NCBI RefSeq assembly: GCF_019212185.1
Contig: NZ_CP078138.1
Location: 354,501 to 418,500 of the forward strand
Direction of reading: 5' to 3'
DNA: 64,000 bases
DNA from: Pseudomonas fluorescens
GTDB taxonomy: Bacteria > Pseudomonadota > Gammaproteobacteria > Pseudomonadales > Pseudomonadaceae
Below the pieces are notes generated by a model. The model made no database searches. It was not told the DNA's origin and saw only the letters and a program-made list of their open reading frames with translations. The position numbers and the translations under genes were made by a program. The stretch's first letter is position 1, and each line of letters starts with the position of its first letter. Below, piece after piece: positions 48,375 to 58,351 of the stretch.

Positions 48375-49556
48375 TCAGGCCGCTGGACGCAGCGAGTAGG
48401 TTTTCAGTTGGTGGGCGAAGTCGCGCAGCGATTGAATGCCGCTGGCTTCGGCTTCATGAACCCAGTCCTTGATCGCAGCCAGCATGTCGTGGCCGTTGGA
48501 GCTGGTCTTGACCCAGATCTGCTGCAGCGCCAGGCGCTTCTCGTAGATCACCTTCAAGGCCTGGCTGTGCTCGAGCATGGTCTGGATGCGCAGGTGATGG
48601 CGGTCTTCCAGCAGGCTGGTCTCACGCGACAGCAGGCGTTTGGCGCGGTGGAATTGGTGGCGCACCGAATGGTCGACCTTTTCCAGCTCCTGCTTGACCA
48701 GCGGGCCAATCACCAGCTTGCGGTACTGGGCCATGATCTGGAAGCGGTTGTTGAGGATCGCCATGGCGGTGTCCATGTCCAGGCTGCCCTTGCCTTCGAC
48801 GCGGTGGGCGATAGGCGCCACCCGTTGCACCTTGGCCAGGCGCAGGAAGCTGAACACCTGGATCCAGGCCCAGCCCATGTCGAACTCCCACTTCTTCACC
48901 GACAGCTTGGCCGAGTTGGGGTAGGTGTGGTGGTTGTTGTGCAGCTCTTCACCACCGATCAGGATGCCCCACGGCACCAGGTTGGTCGCCGCATCGCGGC
49001 ACTCGAAGTTGCGATAGCCCACGGCGTGCCCCAGGCCATTGATCACGCCGGCCGCCCAGACCGGGATCCACATCATCTGGATCGCCCAGATGGTGATGCC
49101 GATGGTGCCGAACAGCAGCAGGTCGATGACCCCCATGATCGCCACACCCAGCAGCGGGTAACGGCTGTACAGCTTGCGTTCGATCCAGTCTTCGGGGCAG
49201 TTCTTGCCGTAGATGCGCAGCGTCTCGGCGTTTTCCGCCTCGGCGCGGTACAGCTCGGCGCCTTTGCGCAGCACTGTCGACAGGCCCTTGATTACCGGAC
49301 TGTGCGGATCATCGACGGTTTCGCACTTGGCGTGGTGCTTGCGGTGGATCGCCGTCCACTCGCGGGTGTTCTGCGCGGTGGTCAGCCACAGCCAGAACCG
49401 GAAGAAGTGTTTGAGGCCGGCGTTCAGCTCAAGGGAGCGGTGCGCCGAGTAGCGATGCAGGTAGACCGTGACGCCGACGATGGTGATGTGAGTCATGACC
49501 AGAGTGACCGCCACCAGTTGCCAGGCTGACAAGCCGAGTAAACCTTCGTACCACAT
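48375..49556 (-). CDS. desA: Membrane fatty-acid desaturase (delta-9, DesA-type)
   Basis: A 393-residue inner-membrane diiron desaturase. The three His boxes are HRYSAH (34-39), HRKHH (71-75) and HNNHH (near residue 200), with hydrophobic segments between them and a long soluble C-terminal tail. The position next to a GGDEF-EAL gene and oscA-sbp-cys matches the desA locus I recall in P. aeruginosa, where DesA introduces double bonds into phospholipid acyl chains. The ATG at 49556 gives the usual MWYEGLLGLSAWQL start. Confidence 0.88.
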   Translation of the reverse strand: MWYEGLLGLSAWQLVAVTLVMTHITIVGVTVYLHRYSAHRSLELNAGLKHFFRFWLWLTTAQNTREWTAIHRKHHAKCETVDDPHSPVIKGLSTVLRKGAELYRAEAENAETLRIYGKNCPEDWIERKLYSRYPLLGVAIMGVIDLLLFGTIGITIWAIQMMWIPVWAAGVINGLGHAVGYRNFECRDAATNLVPWGILIGGEELHNNHHTYPNSAKLSVKKWEFDMGWAWIQVFSFLRLAKVQRVAPIAHRVEGKGSLDMDTAMAILNNRFQIMAQYRKLVIGPLVKQELEKVDHSVRHQFHRAKRLLSRETSLLEDRHHLRIQTMLEHSQALKVIYEKRLALQQIWVKTSSNGHDMLAAIKDWVHEAEASGIQSLRDFAHQLKTYSLRPAA

Positions 49557-49690
49557 AGGCTGTTGGGCCCTCGATAAAGAAAAAAATAGCTCGCGCATTA
49601 TCACTCAGGACACAGATAAAACCAGTCGGGCTTTCAGATAAGAGAGGAGTGGTGGCTCTTTGCTCTATAATTCTGAGCTTTCGTAGGGAC

Positions 49691-51622
49691 ATGGACGACC
49701 GAATGTCGGCATCTTATCGCGCAGCCTTCCGTGCGGCGCTGCTTTACCTGGTGGTTTCCTGCGTGTGGCTGGGTGTCACTGGTTGTTTATTGAGCAGAAT
49801 ATTCGATGGTTCAGCGGATTTGCCGCGTTGGCAGCTGATCAACGGTTATGTCTGGGTCGGCCTCAGTGCCGGCTTGATTCTGCTGGCCCTGGCCGGGCGC
49901 TGGAACGTACTGGGACTCAAGGATGCCCAGCGTTTTCACCAGGAAGATCGCGCGCGTCTGCGTCAGGCGCAGGCGGTGTTCGATTGCACCCACGAAGGGG
50001 TGCTGGTCACTGATCGCCAGCGCAAGATTGTCCACGTCAATCGTGCGTTCATGGCCATCACCGGCTACTTGCCAGACGAAGTACTGGGGCATACACCGAG
50101 CCTGTTCAAGTCCGGTCACCACTCTCCGGATTTTTATAAGCAGATGTTTCAGGCCTTGGGCCGGAACGGAGAATGGAGCGGCGAAATCTGGAATCGGCGC
50201 AAAAGCGGCGAGATTTTCCCGCAATGGCAAACCATCCGGGTCATTCGCGATGACTGCGGCCAGCTCAGTCATTACGTGGCGGTGTTCTCCGACATCAGTG
50301 CGATCAAGGATTCCGAACACGAGATCAAGCGCCTGGCGCACCATGATCCGCTGACCGATCTGCCCAACCGCCTGTTGTTCCGCGACCGCGTCGAGCAGGC
50401 ACTGGCGTCGGCGCAGGTGCACAAGCGCGGCTGTGCGTTGCTGATGATCGATCTCGACCAATTCAAGATGATCAACGACAGCCTGGGGCACAACGTCGGC
50501 GACCGCCTGCTCAAGGCCGTGGCATCGCGCTTGCGCGAGCTGTTCGGACCGGGCGTCACCCTGGCGCGGCTCGGCGGTGACGAGTTTGCCGTGCTGGTCG
50601 AGGACTGTGGGCAGTTGGTGCAGGCGGCGGGCCATGCGCAACGCATCCTCGACAGCCTGAAAGACGCCTTCGTGATCGACGGCGGCCAATTGTTCATCAA
50701 TGCCAGCGTCGGCATCAGCCTGTTTCCCAGTGACGCCTTGAGTGCCGATCAATTGCTGCGCAATGCCGATTCGGCGCTGTTCAAGGTCAAGAGCTCCGGG
50801 CGCAACGACTACGCGCTGTACACCGAAGAGCTGACGGCGCATGCCCAGCACCGGGTGGAGATTGCCTTCGAGCTGCGCCGCGCCCTTGAACAGCAGGAGC
50901 TGCGGGTCTATTACCAGCCGGTGCACGATCTACAGTTCAGCCGGTTGGTGGGCGTCGAAGCGCTGGTGCGTTGGCAGCACCCGCAACGGGGGCTGGTGCC
51001 GCCGGGTGAGTTCATCCCGATTGCCGAGCGCACCGGGCTGATTGCCGAGATCGACGCCTGGGTGATGCAGCAGGCGTGTCAGCAAATGTGCGCCTGGCAG
51101 CAGGCCGGGGTGGTGCTGTCGTTCGTCGCGGTGAATGTCTCGACCCGCTTGTTTGCTGGCCGTGAGTTGTACGAACGCGTTGCCCAAGTCCTGCACGACA
51201 CCGGTCTGGACCCCGCATTCCTCGAGCTCGAGGTGACTGAAAGCGCGGTGATGCTCGATCCGGAGGTGGCGCTGGAGCAGATGCACCGCTTGCGTGAGTT
51301 GGGCGTGCGCCTGGCCATCGACGATTTCGGCACGGGCTATTCGTCACTGCTGCGGCTCAAGCGCCTGCCGGTGCAGAAGCTGAAGATCGACCAGGGTTTT
51401 GTCGCCGGTCTGCCGGCAGACGACGATGACGCGGCGATCGTGCGGGTAATCATCGCCCTGGCGCAGAGCATGGGCATGCAGGTGCACGCCGAGGGCATCG
51501 AACATCAGGATCAGGCGGGCTTTTTGCTCGAACACCGCTGCGACCTCGGGCAGGGCTACTGGTTTGGTCGGCCGATGCCGGCGAGCGAGCTGGACTGGTC
51601 GCGGGCCCCGGCGATTCGCTAG
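49691..51622 (+). CDS. PAS-GGDEF-EAL c-di-GMP metabolism protein (PipA-like)
   Basis: A 643-residue inner-membrane protein. It has two N-terminal membrane segments (LLYLVVSCVWLGVTGCLL and YVWVGLSAGLILLALAG), a PAS domain (VFDCTHEGVLVTDRQRKIVHVN), a GGDEF domain with intact GGDEF and no RxxD inhibitory site just before it, and an EAL domain with intact EALVRW, DDFGTGYSS and KIDQGFV. It could make or break c-di-GMP; the P. aeruginosa gene at this locus (pipA) is a phosphodiesterase. The start is uncertain between 49691 and 49703. It is relevant to the NfrB-like synthase as a local c-di-GMP enzyme, though no direct link is shown. Confidence 0.88.
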   Translation: MDDRMSASYRAAFRAALLYLVVSCVWLGVTGCLLSRIFDGSADLPRWQLINGYVWVGLSAGLILLALAGRWNVLGLKDAQRFHQEDRARLRQAQAVFDCTHEGVLVTDRQRKIVHVNRAFMAITGYLPDEVLGHTPSLFKSGHHSPDFYKQMFQALGRNGEWSGEIWNRRKSGEIFPQWQTIRVIRDDCGQLSHYVAVFSDISAIKDSEHEIKRLAHHDPLTDLPNRLLFRDRVEQALASAQVHKRGCALLMIDLDQFKMINDSLGHNVGDRLLKAVASRLRELFGPGVTLARLGGDEFAVLVEDCGQLVQAAGHAQRILDSLKDAFVIDGGQLFINASVGISLFPSDALSADQLLRNADSALFKVKSSGRNDYALYTEELTAHAQHRVEIAFELRRALEQQELRVYYQPVHDLQFSRLVGVEALVRWQHPQRGLVPPGEFIPIAERTGLIAEIDAWVMQQACQQMCAWQQAGVVLSFVAVNVSTRLFAGRELYERVAQVLHDTGLDPAFLELEVTESAVMLDPEVALEQMHRLRELGVRLAIDDFGTGYSSLLRLKRLPVQKLKIDQGFVAGLPADDDDAAIVRVIIALAQSMGMQVHAEGIEHQDQAGFLLEHRCDLGQGYWFGRPMPASELDWSRAPAIR

Positions 51623-51629
51623 GCCATTC

Positions 51630-51655
51630 AAGGGGCTACGGCGCGGCCCCTTTCC
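51630..51655 (+). terminator. Terminator-like stem-loop after the GGDEF-EAL gene
   Basis: AAGGGGC and GCCCCTT pair around a nine-base loop just after the stop; the T-run is short (CCTTT). Confidence 0.5.
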
Positions 51656-51690
51656 GTGTACATCACATCCAGTCATTCGGTTATATAAAC

Positions 51691-51715
51691 ATTCTTAAAT
51701 AGTATTTTTAAGAAT
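51691..51715. promoter_or_regulatory. AT-rich inverted repeat upstream of oscA, candidate CysB site
   Basis: ATTCTTAAA (51691-51699) and TTTTAAGAAT (51706-51715) form an inverted repeat about 80 bp upstream of oscA. The ATTCTTAA half resembles CysB-type sites of sulfur-starvation genes, and the downstream genes are exactly that class. Confidence 0.45.
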
Positions 51716-51795
51716 ATCTATGGCTCTCTACTATTGCTCCTACGCCGCAAGCAGTGCCGCCACTGCCAGGCACTTCCCCTTTCAGGAGCAGCACC

Positions 51796-51981
51796 ATGAG
51801 CGCATCTCTACGTAGCGTTGACGGACATGACGAAGCCACCATTCTGCGCGAAATCCAGAGCGCCCTGCGCGATCTGCGTTTTGGCGCGGTAGAGATCACC
51901 GTGCACAACGCCCAAGTGGTGCAGATCGAGCGCAAGGAAAAATTCCGCCTGCAGAGCCCGGCCGGCAACAAGCCGAGCTGA
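51796..51981 (+). CDS. oscA: OscA-type small sulfur-starvation protein (DUF2292)
   Basis: A 61-residue protein with the DUF2292/YezD pattern ([37 protein letters not shown]). It lies immediately upstream of sbp-cysTWA as in other Pseudomonas, where OscA is needed for growth on organosulfur compounds with chromate. AGGAG precedes the ATG. The mechanism is not evident from sequence. Confidence 0.85.
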   Translation: MSASLRSVDGHDEATILREIQSALRDLRFGAVEITVHNAQVVQIERKEKFRLQSPAGNKPS

Positions 51982-52055
51982 GTCTGCCCGGCACCGGCAA
52001 CCCGTTTCCAGAAAACCATAAGAACAGCCCACACAAAAATTTCAGGAGCTTCACC

Positions 52056-53069
52056 ATGTCGTCGATTCGCCGTTACGCTTTGGCCGCTCTGGCCAGTGCC
52101 ATTTTTGCCGGTTCCGCGGTTGCCAAGGATTACGAGTTGCTGAACGTGTCGTACGACCCGACCCGTGAGCTGTATCAGGAATACAACGCCGAATTCATCA
52201 ACTACTGGAAGAAAGAACACGCTGGCGACAACGTGAAGATCCAGCAGTCCCATGGTGGCTCTGGCAAGCAAGGCCGGGCGGTGATCGATGGCCTGCGTGC
52301 CGACGTGGTGACCTTGGCCCTGGCCGGTGACATCGACGAAATCGCCAAGTTGGGCAAGACCCTGCCCGCCGACTGGCAGAAGCGTCTGCCCGATGCCAGC
52401 ACCCCTTACACCTCGACCATCGTGTTCCTGGTGCGCAAGGGCAACCCCAAGGGCATCAAGGACTGGGGCGACCTGACCAAGAACGGCGTGGAAGTGATCA
52501 CCCCGAACCCGAAAACCTCGGGCGGTGCGCGCTGGAACTTCCTCGCGGCCTGGGCCTATGGCCTGAAAGCCAACGGTGGCGATGAAGCCAAGGCCAAGGA
52601 ATACGTGCAGACCCTGTTCAAGCATGTGCCTGTGCTGGACACCGGCGCACGCGGCTCGACCATCACCTTCGTCAACAACGGTCAGGGTGACGTGTTGCTG
52701 GCCTGGGAAAACGAAGCCTTCCTGGCACTCAAGGAAGATGGCGGCGCGGACAAGTTCGACATCGTCGTGCCGTCGCTGTCGATCCTTGCCGAGCCGCCGG
52801 TGGCCGTGGTCGACAAGAACGCCGAGAAAAAGGGCAACGAGCAGATCGCCGAAGCCTATCTCAAGCACCTGTACAGCCCGGCCGGGCAGGAGATCGCGGC
52901 GAAAAACTTCTACCGTCCACGTGACAAGGAAGTGGCCGCCAAATACGCCAAGCAGTTCCCGAGCCTGGACCTGGTGACCATCGACAAGGACTTCGGCGGC
53001 TGGAAATCCGCGCAGCCAAAATTCTTCAATGATGGCGGAGTGTTCGACCAGATCTATCAGGCGCAGTAA
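52056..53069 (+). CDS. sbp: Periplasmic sulfate-binding protein
   Basis: A 337-residue periplasmic binding protein with a clear signal peptide ([16 protein letters not shown]). Mature features are [26 protein letters not shown] (sulfate-binding loop), [16 protein letters not shown] and a C-terminal Lys-rich end. It delivers sulfate or thiosulfate to the CysT-CysW-CysA transporter encoded after a REP pair. AGGAG precedes the start. Confidence 0.96.
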   Translation: MSSIRRYALAALASAIFAGSAVAKDYELLNVSYDPTRELYQEYNAEFINYWKKEHAGDNVKIQQSHGGSGKQGRAVIDGLRADVVTLALAGDIDEIAKLGKTLPADWQKRLPDASTPYTSTIVFLVRKGNPKGIKDWGDLTKNGVEVITPNPKTSGGARWNFLAAWAYGLKANGGDEAKAKEYVQTLFKHVPVLDTGARGSTITFVNNGQGDVLLAWENEAFLALKEDGGADKFDIVVPSLSILAEPPVAVVDKNAEKKGNEQIAEAYLKHLYSPAGQEIAAKNFYRPRDKEVAAKYAKQFPSLDLVTIDKDFGGWKSAQPKFFNDGGVFDQIYQAQ

Positions 53070-53088
53070 TCTGACGACCGCCTTACCT

Positions 53089-53176
53089 GTAGGAGCGAGC
53101 CTGCTCGCGATGACGGACGATCAGCCAACCCCTTTGTTGTCTGAGTCACCGCCTTCGCGAGCAGGCTCGCTCCTAC
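53089..53176. repeat. REP pair (inverted) between sbp and cysT
   Basis: Two 22-base palindromic REP units, starting GTAGGAGCGAGCCTGCTCGC and in inverted orientation at 53155-53176, flank a 44-bp spacer. This is a typical Pseudomonas intergenic REP doublet; it may stabilise the abundant sbp message relative to cysT. Confidence 0.9.
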
Positions 53177-53207
53177 AGTTGTAACCAGCCATTGACCAAG
53201 GACTTTT

Positions 53208-54026
53208 ATGTCGCGTCGTATCTCCCCCGTCATACCCGGCTTCGGGCTGACGCTGGGCTACACCTTGGTGTACCTCAGCCTGATCGTACTCATACCCCTG
53301 GCGGCGATGTTCGTGCATGCCGCGCAACTGACCTGGGAGCAGTTCTGGGCCATCATCACCGCCCCCCGAGTGCTGGCGGCGTTGAAGTTGAGCTTCGGCA
53401 CCGCGCTGTGCGCAGCCGTGATCAACGGCATCATCGGTACGCTGCTGGCCTGGGTGCTGGTGCGCTACACCTTCCCAGGGCGCAAAATCATCGACGCGAT
53501 GATCGACCTGCCGTTCGCCTTGCCGACGGCGGTCGCCGGTATCGCCTTGACCGCGCTCTACGCACCTAATGGTTTGGTCGGTCAGTTTGCCGCGGACCTC
53601 GGTTTCAAGATTGCCTATACCCCCCTGGGTATCACCCTTGCCCTGACGTTTGTGACCCTTCCGTTCGTGGTACGTACGGTACAACCGGTGTTGGCCGATA
53701 TCCCCAAGGAAATCGAAGAAGCCGCCGCGTGCCTGGGTGCCAAACCCCTGCAAGTGTTCCGCTACATCCTGCTGCCGGCGCTGCTGCCAGCCTGGCTGAC
53801 CGGCTTCGCCCTAGCGTTCGCGCGCGGTGTCGGTGAGTACGGTTCGGTGATCTTCATCGCCGGCAACATGCCGATGAAAACCGAAATTTTGCCGTTGCTG
53901 ATCATGGTCAAGCTCGACCAATACGATTACACCGGTGCCACTTCCATTGGCGTGTTGATGCTGGTGGTTTCCTTTGTCCTGTTGCTGCTGATCAACCTGT
54001 TGCAGCGGCGCATCGAAACCCCATAA
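53208..54026 (+). CDS. cysT: Sulfate ABC transporter permease CysT
   Basis: A 272-residue inner-membrane permease with about six hydrophobic segments and the coupling-helix motif [21 protein letters not shown]. The conserved [19 protein letters not shown] and [16 protein letters not shown] stretches are typical of CysT/CysU. It follows sbp after the REP pair and precedes cysW by 13 bases. Confidence 0.95.
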   Translation: MSRRISPVIPGFGLTLGYTLVYLSLIVLIPLAAMFVHAAQLTWEQFWAIITAPRVLAALKLSFGTALCAAVINGIIGTLLAWVLVRYTFPGRKIIDAMIDLPFALPTAVAGIALTALYAPNGLVGQFAADLGFKIAYTPLGITLALTFVTLPFVVRTVQPVLADIPKEIEEAAACLGAKPLQVFRYILLPALLPAWLTGFALAFARGVGEYGSVIFIAGNMPMKTEILPLLIMVKLDQYDYTGATSIGVLMLVVSFVLLLLINLLQRRIETP

Positions 54027-54039
54027 GGAGGCGCGAACC

Positions 54040-54912
54040 ATGTCCCAATCGTCTATTAGCGCCGCATCCTCGGCCAACGCCGCCCGCCGTGGCAGCCCCG
54101 GCGCCCGGCGCGTCCTGATTGTCCTGGGCTGGCTGATCTTTGCCCTGTTCCTGCTGTTGCCGTTGTTTATCGTGGTGTCCCAGGGCCTGAAACTGGGCCT
54201 GGGGGCTTTCTTCGCCGCGATCTTCGAACCGGACGCCCTGTCCGCGCTGAAGCTGACGGTAATCGCCGTGCTGATCTCGGTGCCGTTGAACCTGGTGTTC
54301 GGCGTCAGCGCCGCCTGGTGCGTGAGCAAGTACTCGTTCCGTGGCAAAAGCATGCTGGTGACCCTGATCGACTTGCCGTTCTCGGTGTCGCCGGTGATCG
54401 CCGGTCTGGTCTATGTGCTGATGTTCGGCGCCCAGGGCTTCTTCGGCCCGTGGCTGTCGGATCACGACATCCAGATTGTCTTCGCCTTGCCGGGCATCGT
54501 TCTCGCGACAATCTTCGTTACCGTGCCGTTCGTGGCCCGTGAGCTGATCCCGCTGATGCAAGAGCAGGGCACTCAGGAAGAGGAAGCCGCACGCCTGCTG
54601 GGCGCCAACGGCTGGCAGATGTTCTGGCATGTGACCGTGCCGAACATTAAATGGGGTCTGATCTACGGCGTGGTGCTCTGTACAGCGCGGGCGATGGGTG
54701 AATTTGGCGCGGTGTCGGTGGTGTCCGGGCATATTCGCGGGGTGACCAACACCTTGCCGTTGCACGTCGAGATCCTCTACAACGAGTACAACCACGTCGC
54801 CGCCTTTGCCGTCGCGAGCCTGTTGCTGATCCTGGCGCTCTTCATCCTGCTGCTCAAGCAGTGGAGCGAAAACCGTATTAACCGCCTGCGCGCCAGCGCC
54901 GCGGAGGAATAA
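54040..54912 (+). CDS. cysW: Sulfate ABC transporter permease CysW
   Basis: A 290-residue partner permease. It has [20 protein letters not shown], coupling motif [22 protein letters not shown] and [19 protein letters not shown]. An N-terminal Ser/Ala-rich stretch of about 25 residues precedes the first membrane segment. AAGGAGG lies upstream; cysA starts three bases after its stop. Confidence 0.95.
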   Translation: MSQSSISAASSANAARRGSPGARRVLIVLGWLIFALFLLLPLFIVVSQGLKLGLGAFFAAIFEPDALSALKLTVIAVLISVPLNLVFGVSAAWCVSKYSFRGKSMLVTLIDLPFSVSPVIAGLVYVLMFGAQGFFGPWLSDHDIQIVFALPGIVLATIFVTVPFVARELIPLMQEQGTQEEEAARLLGANGWQMFWHVTVPNIKWGLIYGVVLCTARAMGEFGAVSVVSGHIRGVTNTLPLHVEILYNEYNHVAAFAVASLLLILALFILLLKQWSENRINRLRASAAEE

Positions 54913-54915
54913 TTC

Positions 54916-55905
54916 ATGTCGATCGAAGTGCGTAACGTCAGCAAGAATTTCAATGCGTTCAAGGCGCTGGACAACATCAGCCTGGACATTCAAAGCGGTG
55001 AGTTGGTGGCTTTGCTCGGCCCGTCCGGCTGCGGCAAGACCACTCTTTTGCGGATCATTGCCGGCCTGGAAACCCCGGATCAAGGCAACATCGTGTTCCA
55101 CGGTGAAGACGTCTCCGGCCACGACGTGCGTGATCGCAACGTCGGTTTCGTGTTCCAGCACTACGCGCTGTTTCGCCACATGACGGTGTTCGACAACGTC
55201 GCGTTCGGCCTGCGCATGAAGCCGAAGAACCAGCGTCCAAACGAAAGCCAGATTGCCGCCAAGGTCCACGAATTGCTGAACATGGTGCAACTGGACTGGT
55301 TGTCGGATCGCTACCCGGAACAGTTGTCCGGCGGTCAGCGCCAGCGTATCGCCCTGGCCCGCGCTCTGGCGGTGGAACCCAAGGTGCTGCTGCTCGACGA
55401 GCCATTCGGTGCCCTCGACGCCAAGGTCCGTAAAGAACTGCGCCGCTGGTTGGCGCGCCTGCATGAGGACATCAACCTGACCTCGGTGTTCGTGACTCAC
55501 GACCAGGAGGAGGCGATGGAAGTCGCTGATCGCATCGTGGTGATGAACAAGGGCGTGATCGAACAGATCGGCTCACCAGGCCAGGTCTACGAGAATCCGG
55601 CCAGCGATTTTGTCTACCACTTCCTCGGCGACTCGAACCGTTTGCACCTGGGCGAGGACAATCATGTGTTGTTCCGTCCCCATGAAGTGTCGCTGTCGCG
55701 CCATGAACTGGAAGATCACCACGCAGCGCAAGTGCGCGACATCCGTCCGTTGGGCGCGACCACTCGGGTGACCCTCAAAGTCGAAGGGCAGAGCGAGTTG
55801 ATCGAGGCGGAAGTGGTCAAGGACCACGACAGCCTGACCGGCTTGGCCAAGGGCGAGACGTTGTTCTTCAAGCCGAAGGTTTGGCAGAAAGTCGCGAACA
55901 TCTAG
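54916..55905 (+). CDS. cysA: Sulfate ABC transporter ATP-binding protein
   Basis: A 329-residue ATPase: Walker [11 protein letters not shown]-loop FVFQHYALF, signature LSGGQRQR, Walker [13 protein letters not shown] and H-loop VTHDQEE. A C-terminal regulatory beta domain of about 90 residues follows ([22 protein letters not shown]). It energises sulfate uptake with CysT/CysW and Sbp. Confidence 0.96.
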   Translation: MSIEVRNVSKNFNAFKALDNISLDIQSGELVALLGPSGCGKTTLLRIIAGLETPDQGNIVFHGEDVSGHDVRDRNVGFVFQHYALFRHMTVFDNVAFGLRMKPKNQRPNESQIAAKVHELLNMVQLDWLSDRYPEQLSGGQRQRIALARALAVEPKVLLLDEPFGALDAKVRKELRRWLARLHEDINLTSVFVTHDQEEAMEVADRIVVMNKGVIEQIGSPGQVYENPASDFVYHFLGDSNRLHLGEDNHVLFRPHEVSLSRHELEDHHAAQVRDIRPLGATTRVTLKVEGQSELIEAEVVKDHDSLTGLAKGETLFFKPKVWQKVANI

Positions 55906-55950
55906 GTTCACTCGTCAAAAAAATGTGGGAGCGGTCCTTAGGGGGGCGGT

Positions 55951-56475
55951 TCACGCTGCCACATTTTTCTTGCTCACCCGCACCGGCCCCGAGCGCTGTT
56001 CGATCTGCTGCTTGAGCTCCTGGCGCATCCCCAGCAGAAACGCCAACTCCGCTACCACAAACAACGGCCCGACGATCAACCCCGACACGTCATCGACAAA
56101 CGCCGGCTTCTTGCCTTCGTAGTAGTGCCCGACAAACTGGATCACCCAGCCCACCACAAACATCCCGATCCCGCTGCTGAGCCACACCATCGTGCTCTGC
56201 GCCGCCAGCGCGTGTCCGGCCCAAACCGACAGCCCCATCAGCACCGTCATCAGCACCCCCAGCGCCAGCTCAAGGCGCAGGTAGAACCACGCCGAAAACA
56301 ACGCCACGATGACTGCCGGTGAAATCCAGAGGCTGCCCACGACCCATTCGGGGCGCGACAGCAGCACGGCCACCGCCACCACAATCAACGGAATCCCGAT
56401 AAAGTGACTGGCGATGTTGCGCGGGTCACGGTGGTAGGCAGCGTATTGACTGAGATGGTCAACGAGGCTTTTCAT
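55951..56475 (-). CDS. Mpo1-like (DUF962) membrane protein
   Basis: A 174-residue protein with about four membrane segments. The family motifs are YHRDPRNIASHFIGIP near the N-terminus and QFVGHYYEGKKPA in the second half, with the conserved His residues. Yeast Mpo1 is a Fe2+-dependent dioxygenase acting on 2-hydroxy fatty acids; the bacterial role is inferred. It is convergent with cysA and divergent from the Crp/Fnr gene. Confidence 0.85.
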   Translation of the reverse strand: MKSLVDHLSQYAAYHRDPRNIASHFIGIPLIVVAVAVLLSRPEWVVGSLWISPAVIVALFSAWFYLRLELALGVLMTVLMGLSVWAGHALAAQSTMVWLSSGIGMFVVGWVIQFVGHYYEGKKPAFVDDVSGLIVGPLFVVAELAFLLGMRQELKQQIEQRSGPVRVSKKNVAA

Positions 56476-56561
56476 TGTTATTTCCTCCTGTAGGGATGTC
56501 GATCATGCCCTGCGGTCCGTCGGCGCTCTGTCAGCCAGACGACAATCAGCTTGGAGAGTGC

Positions 56562-57242
56562 ATGCAAATCCCGGTCTGGCGTTCGCGCCTGATGCAAGGC
56601 CAGTGGTTCAGCCACCTGGCGCCTGAGTTACAGGATAGTCTGCTGGCCCTGGCCCGTGTGCGACGGCTGACGCCGGGGCAGCGCCTGTTCGGCCGGGGCG
56701 ACGCGCCCTGTGGTTTGTACGCGGTGCTCGAGGGGGCGGTGCGAATCGGCGCGGTGAGCGAGCAGGGCAAGGAAGCGCTGTTGAGTCTGATCGAGCCGGC
56801 ACAGTGGTTCGGCGAGATTTGCCTGTTCGACGGCCAGCCACGAACCCACGACGCCTACGCTGTGGGGCCTTGCACCCTGCTGCAGATTCCCCAGGCGGCG
56901 CTGCTCGCCTTCCTCGACGAACACCCTCGTTACTGGCGCCAGCTGGCGTTATTGATGAGCCATAAATTGCGCCTGACCTTCATCAATATCGAGCAGTTGA
57001 CCCTGCTGCCAGCACCAGCCCGCGTCGCCCAGCGCTTGCTGATGATCGCCGACGGCTACGGTGAAATCGAACCGGCGCGCCGGGTATTGCAGTTGCCCCA
57101 GGAGCAGTTGGCGCTGCTGTTGTCGTTGTCACGGCAGACCACCAATCAGATCCTCAAGGATTTGGAAAGCCAGGGGCTGCTGCGGATTGGATACGGCACG
57201 ATCGAGATTCTCGATGCCGCAGGCCTGCGGAACATGGTTTGA
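56562..57242 (+). CDS. Crp/Fnr-family transcriptional regulator
   Basis: A 226-residue regulator. The N-terminal half is a cyclic-nucleotide-binding-type domain (PGQRLFGRGDAPCGLYAVLEGAV, WFGEICLFDG). The C-terminal half is a winged HTH (LPQEQLALLLSLSRQTTNQILKDLESQGLL). There are no Fnr iron-sulfur Cys. The ATG at 56562 has GGAG six to seven bases upstream; the frame is open further upstream without a site. The ligand is unknown. Confidence 0.87.
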   Translation: MQIPVWRSRLMQGQWFSHLAPELQDSLLALARVRRLTPGQRLFGRGDAPCGLYAVLEGAVRIGAVSEQGKEALLSLIEPAQWFGEICLFDGQPRTHDAYAVGPCTLLQIPQAALLAFLDEHPRYWRQLALLMSHKLRLTFINIEQLTLLPAPARVAQRLLMIADGYGEIEPARRVLQLPQEQLALLLSLSRQTTNQILKDLESQGLLRIGYGTIEILDAAGLRNMV

Positions 57243-57246
57243 AGGA

Positions 57247-58251
57247 TTACCCCAACCCATCCCGAAACTGCCCCGGCGTCATGCCCGTCCAGCGTTTGAA
57301 AGCGCGGCTGAAGCTGCTGGTGTCGGCGAACCCCAGCAGGTAGCTGATCTCGCTGAGTGAACACTGCGGGTCGCGCAGATGCAGCAGGGCGAGGTTTTCG
57401 CGGCTTTCGTTGAGCAAGGTGTCGAAGCGACAACCCTCGTCCGCCAGGTGGCGTTGCAGGCTGCGCAAGCTCAGGTGCAGGGTATGGGCGATGCGTTCGG
57501 CGCTGGGCTCGCCTTCGGGCAATTGCTCCTCGATGGCATCGCGGACCTTGCGTTCCCAGGTCAGCGGCTTGAGTTGCGCCAGGGTGCGTTTGAGCACGGT
57601 TTCGTTGTGCTCGGCCAACTCCGGGTTGGCGTCGTCCAGGTGGCTGTCGAAGTCATCAAGAGAGAATTCCAGGCGGTCTTGCGCGGCGGCGAAATGCACC
57701 GGGGCGCGGAATACCTTGTGCCAGGGGTGCGGATCCGCCGGTTGCGGGCGGCGCAGGTACACGGCCAGCGGCGCGTATTCACGACCCAGGCGATTGCGGC
57801 AGGTGCGCACGTAGATCGCAGCGAAAGCATCGATGGCTTCCGGTGCCGGTGCCGGGCTGTTCTCGGGAACGCTGAGGGTGAAGCAGTAGCGGTCCTCGTC
57901 ACGGCTCAGGTGCAACTCCAGGGCGTCGCTGACCACCTGGTGATAGCGCACGATGCGCTCGAACACTTCGCGCAGACTGCCGCTGGCCACCAACGCATAG
58001 CCCAGTGCGTGAAAGGTGGTGGGGCTGACGAAGCGCGAGACCCGCAGGCCGATCGCCGGGTCGCCGCTGACCTGCACCGCCAATTCCCACAGGCGAGTGG
58101 TGGCTGATAGCGGGTAGCGGGCATTCGGATCGTCCATCAGTTGCGGGTCGAGTCCGGCCTGCAGGCACAGGGCGCCGCTGTCCAGGCCCAGGGCATCGAG
58201 TTGTTTGCGCAGTGCGCGCGTCCAGCTGGCGAGGGAGGTGGGTTCAATCAT
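57247..58251 (-). CDS. AraC-family regulator with arabinose-binding-type sensor domain
   Basis: A 334-residue regulator: an N-terminal sensor domain of the OruR/ArgR-like group (FVSPTTFHALGYALVASGSLREVFERIVRYHQ) and a C-terminal double HTH (SAERIAHTLHLSLRSLQRHLADEG and SEISYLLGFADTSSFSRAFKRWTG). It is divergent from the desaturase at 58352 with a 100-bp shared promoter region, so it probably controls that gene. Confidence 0.87.
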   Translation of the reverse strand: MIEPTSLASWTRALRKQLDALGLDSGALCLQAGLDPQLMDDPNARYPLSATTRLWELAVQVSGDPAIGLRVSRFVSPTTFHALGYALVASGSLREVFERIVRYHQVVSDALELHLSRDEDRYCFTLSVPENSPAPAPEAIDAFAAIYVRTCRNRLGREYAPLAVYLRRPQPADPHPWHKVFRAPVHFAAAQDRLEFSLDDFDSHLDDANPELAEHNETVLKRTLAQLKPLTWERKVRDAIEEQLPEGEPSAERIAHTLHLSLRSLQRHLADEGCRFDTLLNESRENLALLHLRDPQCSLSEISYLLGFADTSSFSRAFKRWTGMTPGQFRDGLG

Positions 58252-58351
58252 GATGATTGGCGCTTCCGGTCAACAGGTTGGCGTCCACAGCTAGCGCCCG
58301 GGGCGACCGCGCAAGGCAGCATGCGAACCTCAATAACCAGAGGATGGAAGC

